DNA from: Arthrobacter sp. MYb227
GTDB lineage: Bacteria > Actinomycetota > Actinomycetes > Actinomycetales > Micrococcaceae
Length of the DNA stretch: 64,000 nucleotides
Direction: 5' to 3'
NCBI RefSeq assembly: GCF_002975435.1
Contig: NZ_PCPT01000002.1
Span: forward strand, 248,001-312,000
The notes beneath the pieces were generated by a model, which had not been told where the DNA came from, did no database searches, and saw only the letters and a list, made by a program, of their open reading frames with translations. This document shows, piece by piece, positions 43,001-51,236 of this stretch. Within the stretch, counting starts at the first letter, position 1. Each line of letters begins with the position of its first letter. A program made the translations under genes and the position numbers.

Positions 43001-43675
43001 CTAGCGGTAAGTGATCCACGGGGTGGGTAGATGTCCGTGGTCATTGAAACTGACAAGCGTGGTGCCCTGAGAACCGCTGACAATCTTTGAAACAGCGGAG
43101 TTTACGGTGACCCGATTTATCGGTAGCCATTGCTCAAAGCCACCGTTGAGTAGGTGAGCTGCAGTCCAAGCGATGGCGCCGGATGAGGAAACCACCACCG
43201 CACTTTCGCCGGAACCCAAGCCGTCTACTGCGTCCTTGAGCGCTTGCTCAACACGGGACGTAAAGGTGGAAAAAGATTCGAGGTAATCCTCATCGTGTGC
43301 ACCGGAGGACCAACGGGTCGAGGCTTTTTCGAGCATGCGTTGGAAGATGCGTGTATCAGTTTTAGCCCGCGGATCTTGTTCGGGATAGGCATTGATGATG
43401 TCGGTAGCGTTGAACTCGTCCCAGCCTTGGTCAATGCGCAGATCAAGTCCCCAGTTGGCGGCCTCGTTGGCGCCTTGGGCTGTTTGCTTTTGCCGGAGCA
43501 TGCCACCGGAAATGATGCGACTTGGAGTTACCTCGAGTTGCGCCAGTGCCTTGCCTAAGGCTCGACTTTGTTCGTGGCCACGATCCGATAACCTGTCGTA
43601 GTCGTCGGTGCCGAAGGATGCTTGTCCGTGACGGACTAGATATAGAACGCTCACGATATAGGACGCTATCGGCAA
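43001..43675 (-). CDS. Histidine phosphatase (phosphoglycerate-mutase family)
   Basis: About 217-224 aa. Phosphohistidine motif LYLVRHGQAS near the N-terminus, matched Arg and Glu positions further on, and a second His in VSSSGAIAW replaced relative to the usual G-H-G, which may lower activity. The frame opens at TTG 43675, but GTG 43654 gives the expected short N-terminus; neither start has a ribosome site. Members dephosphorylate small molecules or proteins, and the specificity is unknown. It follows the beta-oxidation genes on the same strand with a 62-nt gap and may be co-transcribed upstream of them. Confidence 0.75.
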   Translation of the reverse strand: MPIASYIVSVLYLVRHGQASFGTDDYDRLSDRGHEQSRALGKALAQLEVTPSRIISGGMLRQKQTAQGANEAANWGLDLRIDQGWDEFNATDIINAYPEQDPRAKTDTRIFQRMLEKASTRWSSGAHDEDYLESFSTFTSRVEQALKDAVDGLGSGESAVVVSSSGAIAWTAAHLLNGGFEQWLPINRVTVNSAVSKIVSGSQGTTLVSFNDHGHLPTPWITYR

Positions 43676-44448
43676 ATCGATGTGATCTACACCTCTTATG
43701 GCTATCGGGGTGAAAGGGGGGGGCTGATTCCCCGTGGTAGTTCTATTCCTGCCCGGTGTTCTTCTTGTCTTCCTATAGCAAGGTGGAACTTAGCCCCCCA
43801 TACGCTGGGCCAGCAGAACTGCTTGATGGTTTTCAGTAGCGGCAATTGGCTACGCAGCGGTGCCTCACCAGTGCACACGGGAGCGAGCAACTCCTGCATG
43901 AACTTGGGTCCCAATATTCTCGATGCTCCAGGACGTGGGCTGAATGAAGCCGGCGAAGTGAGCCAACGACACGATCTCTCCTATCACTGTGATGTGTAGT
44001 TCTCTGCATATCAATGCCAATATTCGGAGCTTTCGGGCACCTGATCCACTACTTTCTGGCGTGTGTCCAACGGGCCCGGCGATAGGTGATTTTCATAGAT
44101 ATTGAGCGGAAAACAGCGCCTTAAACGGTGCCGAGGCGGCGGCGGAATTCTTCATAAAAGATGTGTCAAGGGCCTTTTGGCAAAAGTACTTTTGGGAGCA
44201 CGTTCGCGGTCGAATGCCCTATTCCGCACCTCAAACAACGTTGTTATTGTGGTGAACATTACAAGGTGAAGTGACTCTCCCCTAGGTGATATGACAAAGG
44301 TGCAGCCAGCGGTTGGGGCCTTGGAAATCGGTAAGTTTTGATAGGCATACCGCATTCCAGCGTTCCAATCGCTGGCATCTATCTCCCTTGTGACTCATTC
44401 CTTTCGAGCGGTCCCTTGTCCCGATGGATACGAAAAGAAAGACGGACC
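43676..44448. other. 773-nt gap between phosphatase and acyl-CoA dehydrogenase genes
   Basis: Divergent control region. Several frames of 60-105 codons exist but none has a start signal or recognisable sequence. A CGATAGG half-site of the LysR box type occurs near 44080-44086. GGCCTTTTGGCAAAAGTACTTTTGGGA at about 44170 has imperfect inverted structure. Nothing firmer seen. Confidence 0.3.
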
Positions 44449-45675
44449 ATGACCTCGGTTATTGACCACCCAGATTATTTCTTGCTTGATGCCGATCTCA
44501 CCGATGCCGATAGGGCACTGCGTGACAAGGTACGTGCCTTTGGGCAGACCAGCATTGAACCGATCATCAACGATTACTGGGAGCGTGCAGAATTTCCGCG
44601 CGAGGTCATTCCTGGGCTGGCGAAGCTCGGAATCATTGGTACCTTCATTGAAGGTTACGACTGCCCAGGCCTCTCACGACAGGCGGCGGGAATTGTCGCC
44701 CGCGAAATGGGCCGCATCGATGGCTCGGTCAATACCTTCTTAGGCGTGCACTCAAACCTGGGTATGGGTTCCATCTACATGCTGGGCAACGAAGAACAGA
44801 AGCAGCGCTGGCTGCCAGAGATGGCACGTCTTGAAAAGACCGGTGCCTTTGCGCTGACCGAACCGCTGCACGGCTCTGACTCGGTATCCCTAGAAACCTC
44901 GGCCCGTCTAGAGGGCGATACCTGGGTACTCAACGGACACAAGCGCTGGATCGGCAATGGCCACGAGGCAGATGTCATTGTGCTCTTTGCACGCGATGAA
45001 GCCGACGGAAACGTCAAGGCCTTCATTGTTGAGCGTCAAGCCTCGGGTGAATACCCAGCCGGTTACAACCCAACTCCAATTGTTGGCAAGATTGGCAAGC
45101 GTGCCATCCTGCAGGCAGACATTGTCATTGAAAACCTGCGTATCCCGACCGAAAACCGCTTGGAACACTGTGAATCCTTTGCCGGTGTGAACCGTGTGCT
45201 GAAGGCTACCCGTGGTGGCGCTTCCTGGGAAGCTGTCGGCCACGGCATGGCCGCCTTCGAGATGGCAGCCAAGTACGCAATGCAGCGTGAACAGTTCGGC
45301 GCGCCAATCGGCAGCTACCAGCTGGTCCAAGAAAAGCTGGCCACCATGCTTTCGGACCTGACCAGCATGCAGCTGATGTGCACCCGCATGGCGGAACTGC
45401 AGGAACGCGACGAGCTGACCGCGCCGATGGCTTCGCTGATCAAGATGACAACCTCACGCAAGGCCCTAGCGATGTGCCGTGAGGCTCGCGACATGATGGC
45501 CGGCAACGGTATGTTGCTGGAAAACCACGTGGCTCGTCACCTGACGGACATGGAAGTTGTTTCTACCTATGAGGGCACAGATTCCATGCAGGCGTTGATC
45601 GTTGGCCGTGATATCACCGGAATTTCCGCTTTCACTCGTAAGGCATCAACACCCAAGGAAAGCTCGGGTAAATGA
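44449..45675 (+). CDS. Acyl-CoA dehydrogenase, glutaryl-CoA dehydrogenase-like
   Basis: 408 aa from ATG 44449 behind AAAGAAAGACGG; a longer frame to 44338 has no site. ACAD fold: AFALTEPLHGSDSVSLETSA, KRWIGNG, the C-terminal RGGASWEAVG and the YEGTDSMQALIVGRDITG loop. In glutaryl-CoA dehydrogenases the Glu of YEGT is the catalytic base and the region reads very similarly, so the Glu is taken as the base here. It oxidises a dicarboxyl- or branched acyl-CoA with FAD and ETF. As the BVMO/lactone route commonly yields dicarboxylic or hydroxy acids, such an enzyme suits the end of the path. Confidence 0.87.
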   Translation: MTSVIDHPDYFLLDADLTDADRALRDKVRAFGQTSIEPIINDYWERAEFPREVIPGLAKLGIIGTFIEGYDCPGLSRQAAGIVAREMGRIDGSVNTFLGVHSNLGMGSIYMLGNEEQKQRWLPEMARLEKTGAFALTEPLHGSDSVSLETSARLEGDTWVLNGHKRWIGNGHEADVIVLFARDEADGNVKAFIVERQASGEYPAGYNPTPIVGKIGKRAILQADIVIENLRIPTENRLEHCESFAGVNRVLKATRGGASWEAVGHGMAAFEMAAKYAMQREQFGAPIGSYQLVQEKLATMLSDLTSMQLMCTRMAELQERDELTAPMASLIKMTTSRKALAMCREARDMMAGNGMLLENHVARHLTDMEVVSTYEGTDSMQALIVGRDITGISAFTRKASTPKESSGK

Positions 45676-45798
45676 CCCATAGCGTGATGCCCCAACGCAT
45701 TTAGGAGCATGTCAAAAGACTCGCGAAGAGGCGAAAGCGCAAGATCCCGTTCTTCCGCTTCTTCGTGTTGGGTGAGTAGTACAACTACTCACCATTAC

Positions 45799-45856
45799 AA
45801 AGCCGCCTAGCACTTCCAACCTCTGGGTGAGGGGGAGCGAAATACTAGGCGGCTTT
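45799..45856. terminator. Bidirectional terminator
   Basis: AAAGCCGCCTAG (45799-45810) with CTAGGCGGCTTT (45845-45856), A- and T-rich on both outer sides. A second small hairpin, GTGAGTAGT/ACTACTCAC, precedes it at 45772-45792. It separates the converging acyl-CoA dehydrogenase and BVMO copy B. Confidence 0.85.
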
Positions 45857-45880
45857 GCTATGCCCAGAGAATGGGCGGTA

Positions 45881-47806
45881 TTAGCTCAGCACGTAGTCTG
45901 AGATAGTGGCTTTGGCCGTACGTTCGAAATAATCACGAGCGGGCAATGGCCACATGATGGTTGAACGCCCGGCAGCATTCATATACCAAGATTTTGTCTT
46001 CGACCATCCCCACGTACGTTTAGCGCTTTCGGTGGTGATCAGCTTGTCGTATTCAGCGAATACATCCTCACGTAAATTCAATGATTTCTTCCCCGATTGA
46101 GCTAATTGCTTGAGCGCATCAATCATGTAGTTGGCTTGGCATTCGAGGAAAAATACAAGATTTCCGTGGATCACCGTATTGGTATTGGGGCCATACATAC
46201 AGAAGAAGTTCGGATAGTCGGGCAGCGTGGAACCAAGGTATGCGCTCGCATCAATTCCCCACTTTTCATGAAGGTCTTGCCCACCAATTCCCTCAACTTT
46301 CATGGGCAACAAGAAATCAGCGGCCTTGAAGCCGGTGCCAAACAAGATAATGTCGGCTTCCACATATTCGTCTCCAAGCCAGATTCCGGTTTCATCAACC
46401 CGCGAAACACCCTCATTTACCAATCGGACGTTGTCCCGCTTCAAGGTCTTGATCCAGGTGCCGTCGTCACAGATGATGCGTTTGGAGGCCGGTGGATAGT
46501 TGGGAATGATCTGTTCTAAGAGGTCGGGACGATCCTGAACCTGATCGCTAAGGTATTTAGTCAGCATCAATCGCAACGCATCATTGGCGGCAGATACCGC
46601 AACTTCTGTTGGCGGGTACTCCGGATCAACGGTTGCCGACGGTAAATTACCAATCACCCGGGGCAGGAAGAGTGAGAACCGATAAAACGCGCGGTACTGG
46701 TTGAGGTTTTCCATGAGCCACCGCTCATCTGGATTGATCTTTTGCCGCAAGATGGGCATGGGCATCAGCCACGGTGCGCTACGTTGAACGATTGTCACCT
46801 GCTGAGCATCTTTAGCCACCGCCGGAGCGAACTGTAGGGCGCTGGCACCGGTGCCAATGACAACAACTTTCTTCCCGGTGAAATCAACGGTGTGGTCCCA
46901 CTGGGCTGAATGAATTTTTGGCCCAGCAAAGCTTTCGAGGCCTTCAATATTTGGAATCGAGGGGCGGTTGAGCTGGCCTACCGCGCTAACGACAACACGT
47001 GCGGTGATGCTTTCTTCGATGCCAGCGGTGGAACGAGTCTGAAGCGTCCAGGAATCATTTTCTTCATCCCAGATGCTCGCGGTGACCTCGGTACCAAAGA
47101 TCAGGTGTTCTAACAGGCCATTGTCTTTGGCGAAGTTGTGTAGGTATTCATGGATGCGGTTGTGGCGGCCAAAATGGGTTTCCCAGTCGCGCTGCCAGAA
47201 TGAATAAGTGTAGATATGGCTCGGAACATCGGTGCGGCAATCCGGGTAGGTGTTTTCCCACCAGGTACCACCCACCTCAAAATTCTTCTCGATAATGCTG
47301 AACGGTATTCCCGCCTGCTTCAATCGAAGTGCCGCAAGTAGCCCGGAGAATCCGGAGCCGATCACCACCGCGTTCATGGTGCTTTGCGGGTCAACCTGGT
47401 CAAGGTTCCATTGTGGAGCGCGGGGGTCTCCCTCATTAGGGACAAACGATATCTCGGCCAAGGCCCGGGCATCTTCAAGATCGGCTCCGAGCAGCCACGT
47501 AGAAATCTCTCTCAGTAATTCGGGTGTGGGTCTGGAGGCCCAAGACCGTTGCTGAGCAAGGTATGGAGCCAGTCGTTCAAGGCAATACTCCCGTGCCTGT
47601 GCTTCCTGTTGCGCAGTCAATGGATTGGGTGCAAATACCGCGGGAGCCGGACGCCATTCGTTTTTCAGTACTTTAGGATCACCGGTGATATGTGCCGTGA
47701 GCATGACCAGCGTGGGAATCTGGGCGGCTTCAATATGCTGTTCAAGATCTTCGAAGCTGATTTCACCGATACGCTTCGCGCGGGTGCTTTCAACGGTATT
47801 AGTCAT
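45881..47806 (-). CDS. Baeyer-Villiger monooxygenase, 4-hydroxyacetophenone monooxygenase-like (copy B)
   Basis: 641 aa, a paralogue of the gene at 9342-11258 with the same N-terminal domain (IPTLVMLTAHITGD), FAD site GSGFSG, GGTWWENTYPDCRTDV, fingerprint FAGPKIHSAQWD and NADPH site GTGASAL. ATG 47806 follows GGTGGAGACC. The two copies are alike over the full length but clearly not identical, so they are an old duplication or separately acquired. It lies downstream of an SLC13-type carrier on the same strand, so uptake and oxidation are linked. Confidence 0.9.
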   Translation of the reverse strand: MTNTVESTRAKRIGEISFEDLEQHIEAAQIPTLVMLTAHITGDPKVLKNEWRPAPAVFAPNPLTAQQEAQAREYCLERLAPYLAQQRSWASRPTPELLREISTWLLGADLEDARALAEISFVPNEGDPRAPQWNLDQVDPQSTMNAVVIGSGFSGLLAALRLKQAGIPFSIIEKNFEVGGTWWENTYPDCRTDVPSHIYTYSFWQRDWETHFGRHNRIHEYLHNFAKDNGLLEHLIFGTEVTASIWDEENDSWTLQTRSTAGIEESITARVVVSAVGQLNRPSIPNIEGLESFAGPKIHSAQWDHTVDFTGKKVVVIGTGASALQFAPAVAKDAQQVTIVQRSAPWLMPMPILRQKINPDERWLMENLNQYRAFYRFSLFLPRVIGNLPSATVDPEYPPTEVAVSAANDALRLMLTKYLSDQVQDRPDLLEQIIPNYPPASKRIICDDGTWIKTLKRDNVRLVNEGVSRVDETGIWLGDEYVEADIILFGTGFKAADFLLPMKVEGIGGQDLHEKWGIDASAYLGSTLPDYPNFFCMYGPNTNTVIHGNLVFFLECQANYMIDALKQLAQSGKKSLNLREDVFAEYDKLITTESAKRTWGWSKTKSWYMNAAGRSTIMWPLPARDYFERTAKATISDYVLS

Positions 47807-47855
47807 GAGGTCTCCACCAATCTTTGAGTCTTAAAACAAAAGGCTGATCTTGGTT

Positions 47856-49244
47856 CTACGCGTATACGGGCCATACGAGCGGGACGATGACCATACACAC
47901 AACAAAAGCCATCACGGATAGCGGTAAACCGCTGCGAATCCAGTCCACGAATTTGATGTTGCCCGGTTCGGCAACCATGATGTTTGGCGGCGTTGCAATC
48001 GCCGTGAGGAATGCGCAGGAAGCTCCAAGAACTACCGCCATAACCAACGCGCGTGGGTCGCCACCGATACCTGTGGCTAATGAGATGGCGATTGGCGCCA
48101 GAATTCCAGCAGCCGCGGTATTGGACATGAACTGAGTCATGATCAAGCTGATCAGGAACATCCCACCAATCAACACGTACGGATTTGGTGATCCGCCGAG
48201 CATTTTCACTAGAACATCAACAATGAGCTGGCTGGCCCCGGTAGAAACTATGGTTCCAGCCAAGACCAAGATCCCACCCACGAAGAACAGCGTTGACCAG
48301 CTGATGCTCGATAGAGCGGTTTTCTCGGGAAGCGCCCTGGTCGCGACCAATACCGCGATCGCAATGATGCCAATGATGTAGGCGTTGATGCCCGTCTGCT
48401 TTTCTAGAAGGATTCCCAGAACAAAGGCTCCAAACATGCACAGGGTCAATATCTGGTGCCAGCGCGGAACTGCGGGAGTCGCAGTTGCGGGGGTGTCTTC
48501 GCCGCGGGAAGCGGCCAGTAGAGCTGAATCATCCGTGCTGTATCCGATGCCCGAGGAGCCAGCGCCCGCCGAAATATTGACGCTGGCTTTTGCTGGAATA
48601 CCAACAGCGGCGGTGACAAGGGTCTGTGCCGGGAGCCAGCGCCGCCCAATGGTTGCAAGGTAGAGCGTGCAGAGTATGGATAACGGTATGCCAACCCAAC
48701 CAAATTCAAAGAAACCAAAGGTTCCGGCCCCTGCCGCTTCTAAGGCGCCGCGTCCAATGAGGTTATTTGGTGAACCAATGAGCGTGATGAGCCCGCCGAC
48801 ACTTGATGCGTAGGCAACCGGCAGGAGCAACCGGCCCGCAGCAATACCGGTAGTTTTTGAAATTGAGAGGAAGACCGGCAAAAGTACGGCAACGACTCCA
48901 AGGTTTGGCAACACACTGGACATCACAATGGTCACCGTCATGGCGAGGACAATGATGAACGCTTCGGAGCCTTTGCCGAAGCGGTCGGCAAAAACCTGCA
49001 CCGAGTCACCAATAATTTGGGCAAGCCCTACTTTGAAGAATGCGCCACCAAATACGAAGGCACACGCAACCAGTAGCATGAGTGGATCGCCGAGGACCAA
49101 GAACGCGGTTTTGGGTTCCAAGATTCCGAACAACACAAGCGCCACCGGAATCAAGAGGCCAATGACTCCGATGGGGATCTTGTCTGTCATTAATAGGGCG
49201 ATAGTTGCAACCAGAACGAGCAGGACAAAGATCGATGGAGCCAT
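47856..49244 (-). CDS. SLC13/citrate-type membrane transporter
   Basis: 462 aa from ATG 49244 behind GGAGGAAAATCCG. Many hydrophobic segments. Family marks are SSVLPNLGVVAVLLP near residue 115, a serine-rich repeat SSVGGLITLIGSPNNLIG, and a second repeat with SNTAAAGILAPIAISLA and TPPNIMV in the C-terminal half. SLC13/DASS carriers move di- and tricarboxylates, sulfate or related anions with Na+ or H+. A short hydrophilic insert around residue 245 separates the halves. It is the first gene of the leftward pair with BVMO B and has the 15-bp T-N11-A palindrome 78 bp before its start. Confidence 0.82.
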   Translation of the reverse strand: MAPSIFVLLVLVATIALLMTDKIPIGVIGLLIPVALVLFGILEPKTAFLVLGDPLMLLVACAFVFGGAFFKVGLAQIIGDSVQVFADRFGKGSEAFIIVLAMTVTIVMSSVLPNLGVVAVLLPVFLSISKTTGIAAGRLLLPVAYASSVGGLITLIGSPNNLIGRGALEAAGAGTFGFFEFGWVGIPLSILCTLYLATIGRRWLPAQTLVTAAVGIPAKASVNISAGAGSSGIGYSTDDSALLAASRGEDTPATATPAVPRWHQILTLCMFGAFVLGILLEKQTGINAYIIGIIAIAVLVATRALPEKTALSSISWSTLFFVGGILVLAGTIVSTGASQLIVDVLVKMLGGSPNPYVLIGGMFLISLIMTQFMSNTAAAGILAPIAISLATGIGGDPRALVMAVVLGASCAFLTAIATPPNIMVAEPGNIKFVDWIRSGLPLSVMAFVVCMVIVPLVWPVYA

Positions 49245-50019
49245 AACGGATTTTCCTCCGAAACAATGAATGGTTTTTCCAAGCATTTGGTAACGGGAGT
49301 CACATTTGAAGTGGGGTTCGACTATCGCCGCGATAGGGGTTTGCCCGACGCCCCCTCGCGCTCAGGGCACCCGGCCGTGGCGAGGGGGCCGCGCCTTGCT
49401 ACTGGCGAGTATGTGGAGGGCGCCGGCGTCACGGGCCGGGCCGCCGGGGTATTGCCGGGCTCAGTCTCGAAGCCTGCTGCGGTGCGTCCAATCCTGGACT
49501 TTCGGCGCCCGAGGGCTCGGGCGGCGCTCTAATTGAGGATGTGCCGATACCGCAGAGGCTAAATATTGGGGTCACATTTAGGTGGCTGGGTAGCGCCCGT
49601 CGTGGGCGGGGGTGGCGAGTGGGGGCAAGTTCCCCGCCAGTAATCAGTGATTTCCGGGGGTGCGCCAACCGAGCGATAGCCTTTCCCGATCACAGTGCCA
49701 AGGCGTGCGCGCTTTCGCGGTGTGATCAAACTAACAATACTGAGTGTCAGATTAAGCGCCTCAGTCCCACGGACGCGGTGCTGACATACCGAATTGAAAC
49801 GGTTGCTGCGATTTAGCTCGAGCGCCATAAGGAAAGCCGTAGTGAGCAGGGTTGAATTTTGCTTATGAGGCCCGATTAGTTTCGAAGGAATTTCAGACAC
49901 CGATGCAGAGGCAGCAGGCAAGGGAACGTCCACGCCCGTTGTGCTCGGTGAGGTTTCCTAGCGGTGTTGAAGTCAAGGAAAGTTATTCCATTTTTTCAAT
50001 GTAGAAAAGGCGTGGAGCA
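49245..50019. other. Divergent control region of gene set B, GC-rich
   Basis: 775 nt without a credible gene and with a GC content visibly above its surroundings between about 49350 and 49720. It carries the palindrome at 49322-49336, a CGATAG half-site at 49674-49679, and two similar GTCACATTT tracts (near 49299 and 49570). Promoters for the carrier/BVMO pair and for the binding-protein operon must lie here. Confidence 0.45.
49322..49336. promoter_or_regulatory. LysR-type binding box (T-N11-A palindrome)
   Basis: CTATCGCCGCGATAG, a perfect 6-3-6 inverted repeat with the same arms as CTATCGCAACGATAG at 13270-13284. It is 78 bp upstream of the SLC13 gene and about 680 bp from the binding-protein gene. 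Confidence 0.6.
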
Positions 50020-51144
50020 ATGAACAAGGCAGGAATCTTCGGATCAAACAAGAGTGGTCTTCTTCTTCCAGCGAGCGGTGTTTCACGCCGATCTTTGCTG
50101 AAATTTGCGGGGCTTGGCGCTGCTGCCCTCGGGTCGGCATCGTTATTGACGGCCTGTGGTGGAGGAAGCAGTGCTCCGGCCGGAGCTAAGGAACTAACGA
50201 AATTCGTCATCTCCTCGGTTCCCGGTGACTCGTTCATTCTTGATGCAATCAATGTTGCCAATAAAGACTATGCAAACCATGGTCTGGACGTGCCAAAGCA
50301 CATCAACCCTTCTAGCGGTGTCCAGGGCTTCCAACTGCTGACGGCCGGTGCTGTCGACGGAATGGGTTCGGACACCCTAAACCTCATGGCAAACCATGCA
50401 AACAATCAAGGTGGCAAGCGTCCCGTGCTGATTGGATTCCGAACCAAAGAAACAACCTACGGAATCGTACGTAGCAAGGCAGGAACCTGGCCCGCGGCCG
50501 ATGCAAGCTTCGAAGAGAAGATGCGTTCCTTGAAAGGAAAGAAAGTTGGAGTAACTGCCGTAGGCGCTGGTGGTGACCTGCAATTGCGGCTAGCTCTTGA
50601 AGAAGCTGGCATGAAGTATGAAGACGTTACGGTGCTTGCCGTCGGTCTGACCGCACAAGCAATCCCGAATATGAATGCCGAACGCATCGATGCCTACGTC
50701 GGTGTTCAATGGACGGCAGCACGCTTTGTAGCGCAGGAAACCGGTGGCGCGATGCTCGTTGATTTTGCTGAACCCAGTGTTCCATCGATTGTTCGCGATC
50801 AAGCAGTAGTTGCTATTACCGTGCGCGAAGAGACCGCACAGCAGCAACCCGAGCTGGTCCAGCAATGGGTAGCGGCGCAGAATGACGCAAGCGAGTTCAT
50901 GCTCAAGGACAAGGCTGGGGCTGCGAAGATCCTCAACGATACGGGCCTTGGCGGACAGGGGGCCGAGATTGCCGCAGCCTACTTAGAGCACTACGCAGCG
51001 CAGGTTCAACCGAAGCTAAACCCCATGTTCAAGGCGGATCGCGAAACCGTTGAGCGCATGGCAGCAGTGGGGGAGCGCTTTGGCAGCATCGGTAAGGGTG
51101 CCATCAAGTACGAAACCTTTGTCCCAGAATTTGCTCGGGCTTAG
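50020..51144 (+). CDS. ABC substrate-binding lipoprotein, NMT1/SsuA-like (copy B)
   Basis: 374 aa, paralogue of the protein at 24096-25208 with the same order of segments. The Tat motif SRRSLLKFAG and lipobox LLTAC mark a Tat-exported lipoprotein. In the mature part LKGKKVGVTAVGAGGDLQLRLALEEAG and DAYVGVQWTAARFVA match copy A nearly word for word. There is no second permease or ATPase nearby, so it probably shares the importer at 12-15 kb and may widen its ligand range. It heads the set B operon with an acyl-CoA dehydrogenase and a P450. Confidence 0.85.
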   Translation: MNKAGIFGSNKSGLLLPASGVSRRSLLKFAGLGAAALGSASLLTACGGGSSAPAGAKELTKFVISSVPGDSFILDAINVANKDYANHGLDVPKHINPSSGVQGFQLLTAGAVDGMGSDTLNLMANHANNQGGKRPVLIGFRTKETTYGIVRSKAGTWPAADASFEEKMRSLKGKKVGVTAVGAGGDLQLRLALEEAGMKYEDVTVLAVGLTAQAIPNMNAERIDAYVGVQWTAARFVAQETGGAMLVDFAEPSVPSIVRDQAVVAITVREETAQQQPELVQQWVAAQNDASEFMLKDKAGAAKILNDTGLGGQGAEIAAAYLEHYAAQVQPKLNPMFKADRETVERMAAVGERFGSIGKGAIKYETFVPEFARA

Positions 51145-51236
51145 TTGTAAGAATCTCTGGCCAGCAAACTAATGCTGGTCCAAAGCCACACCCCCATGGA
51201 ACTTAGCTTCCGAATAGTTGTAAGGAAAGTACTTCA

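Noticed and set aside
43682-43999. A 105-codon frame as a gene
   Set aside because: No ribosome site, no recognisable sequence, and an overlapping frame of similar length on the other strand.
17371-49550. Shared GTGCCGATA-CGCAG words near 17367 and 49530
   Set aside because: Too short and isolated to call a repeat family; probably chance in GC-rich intergenic DNA.
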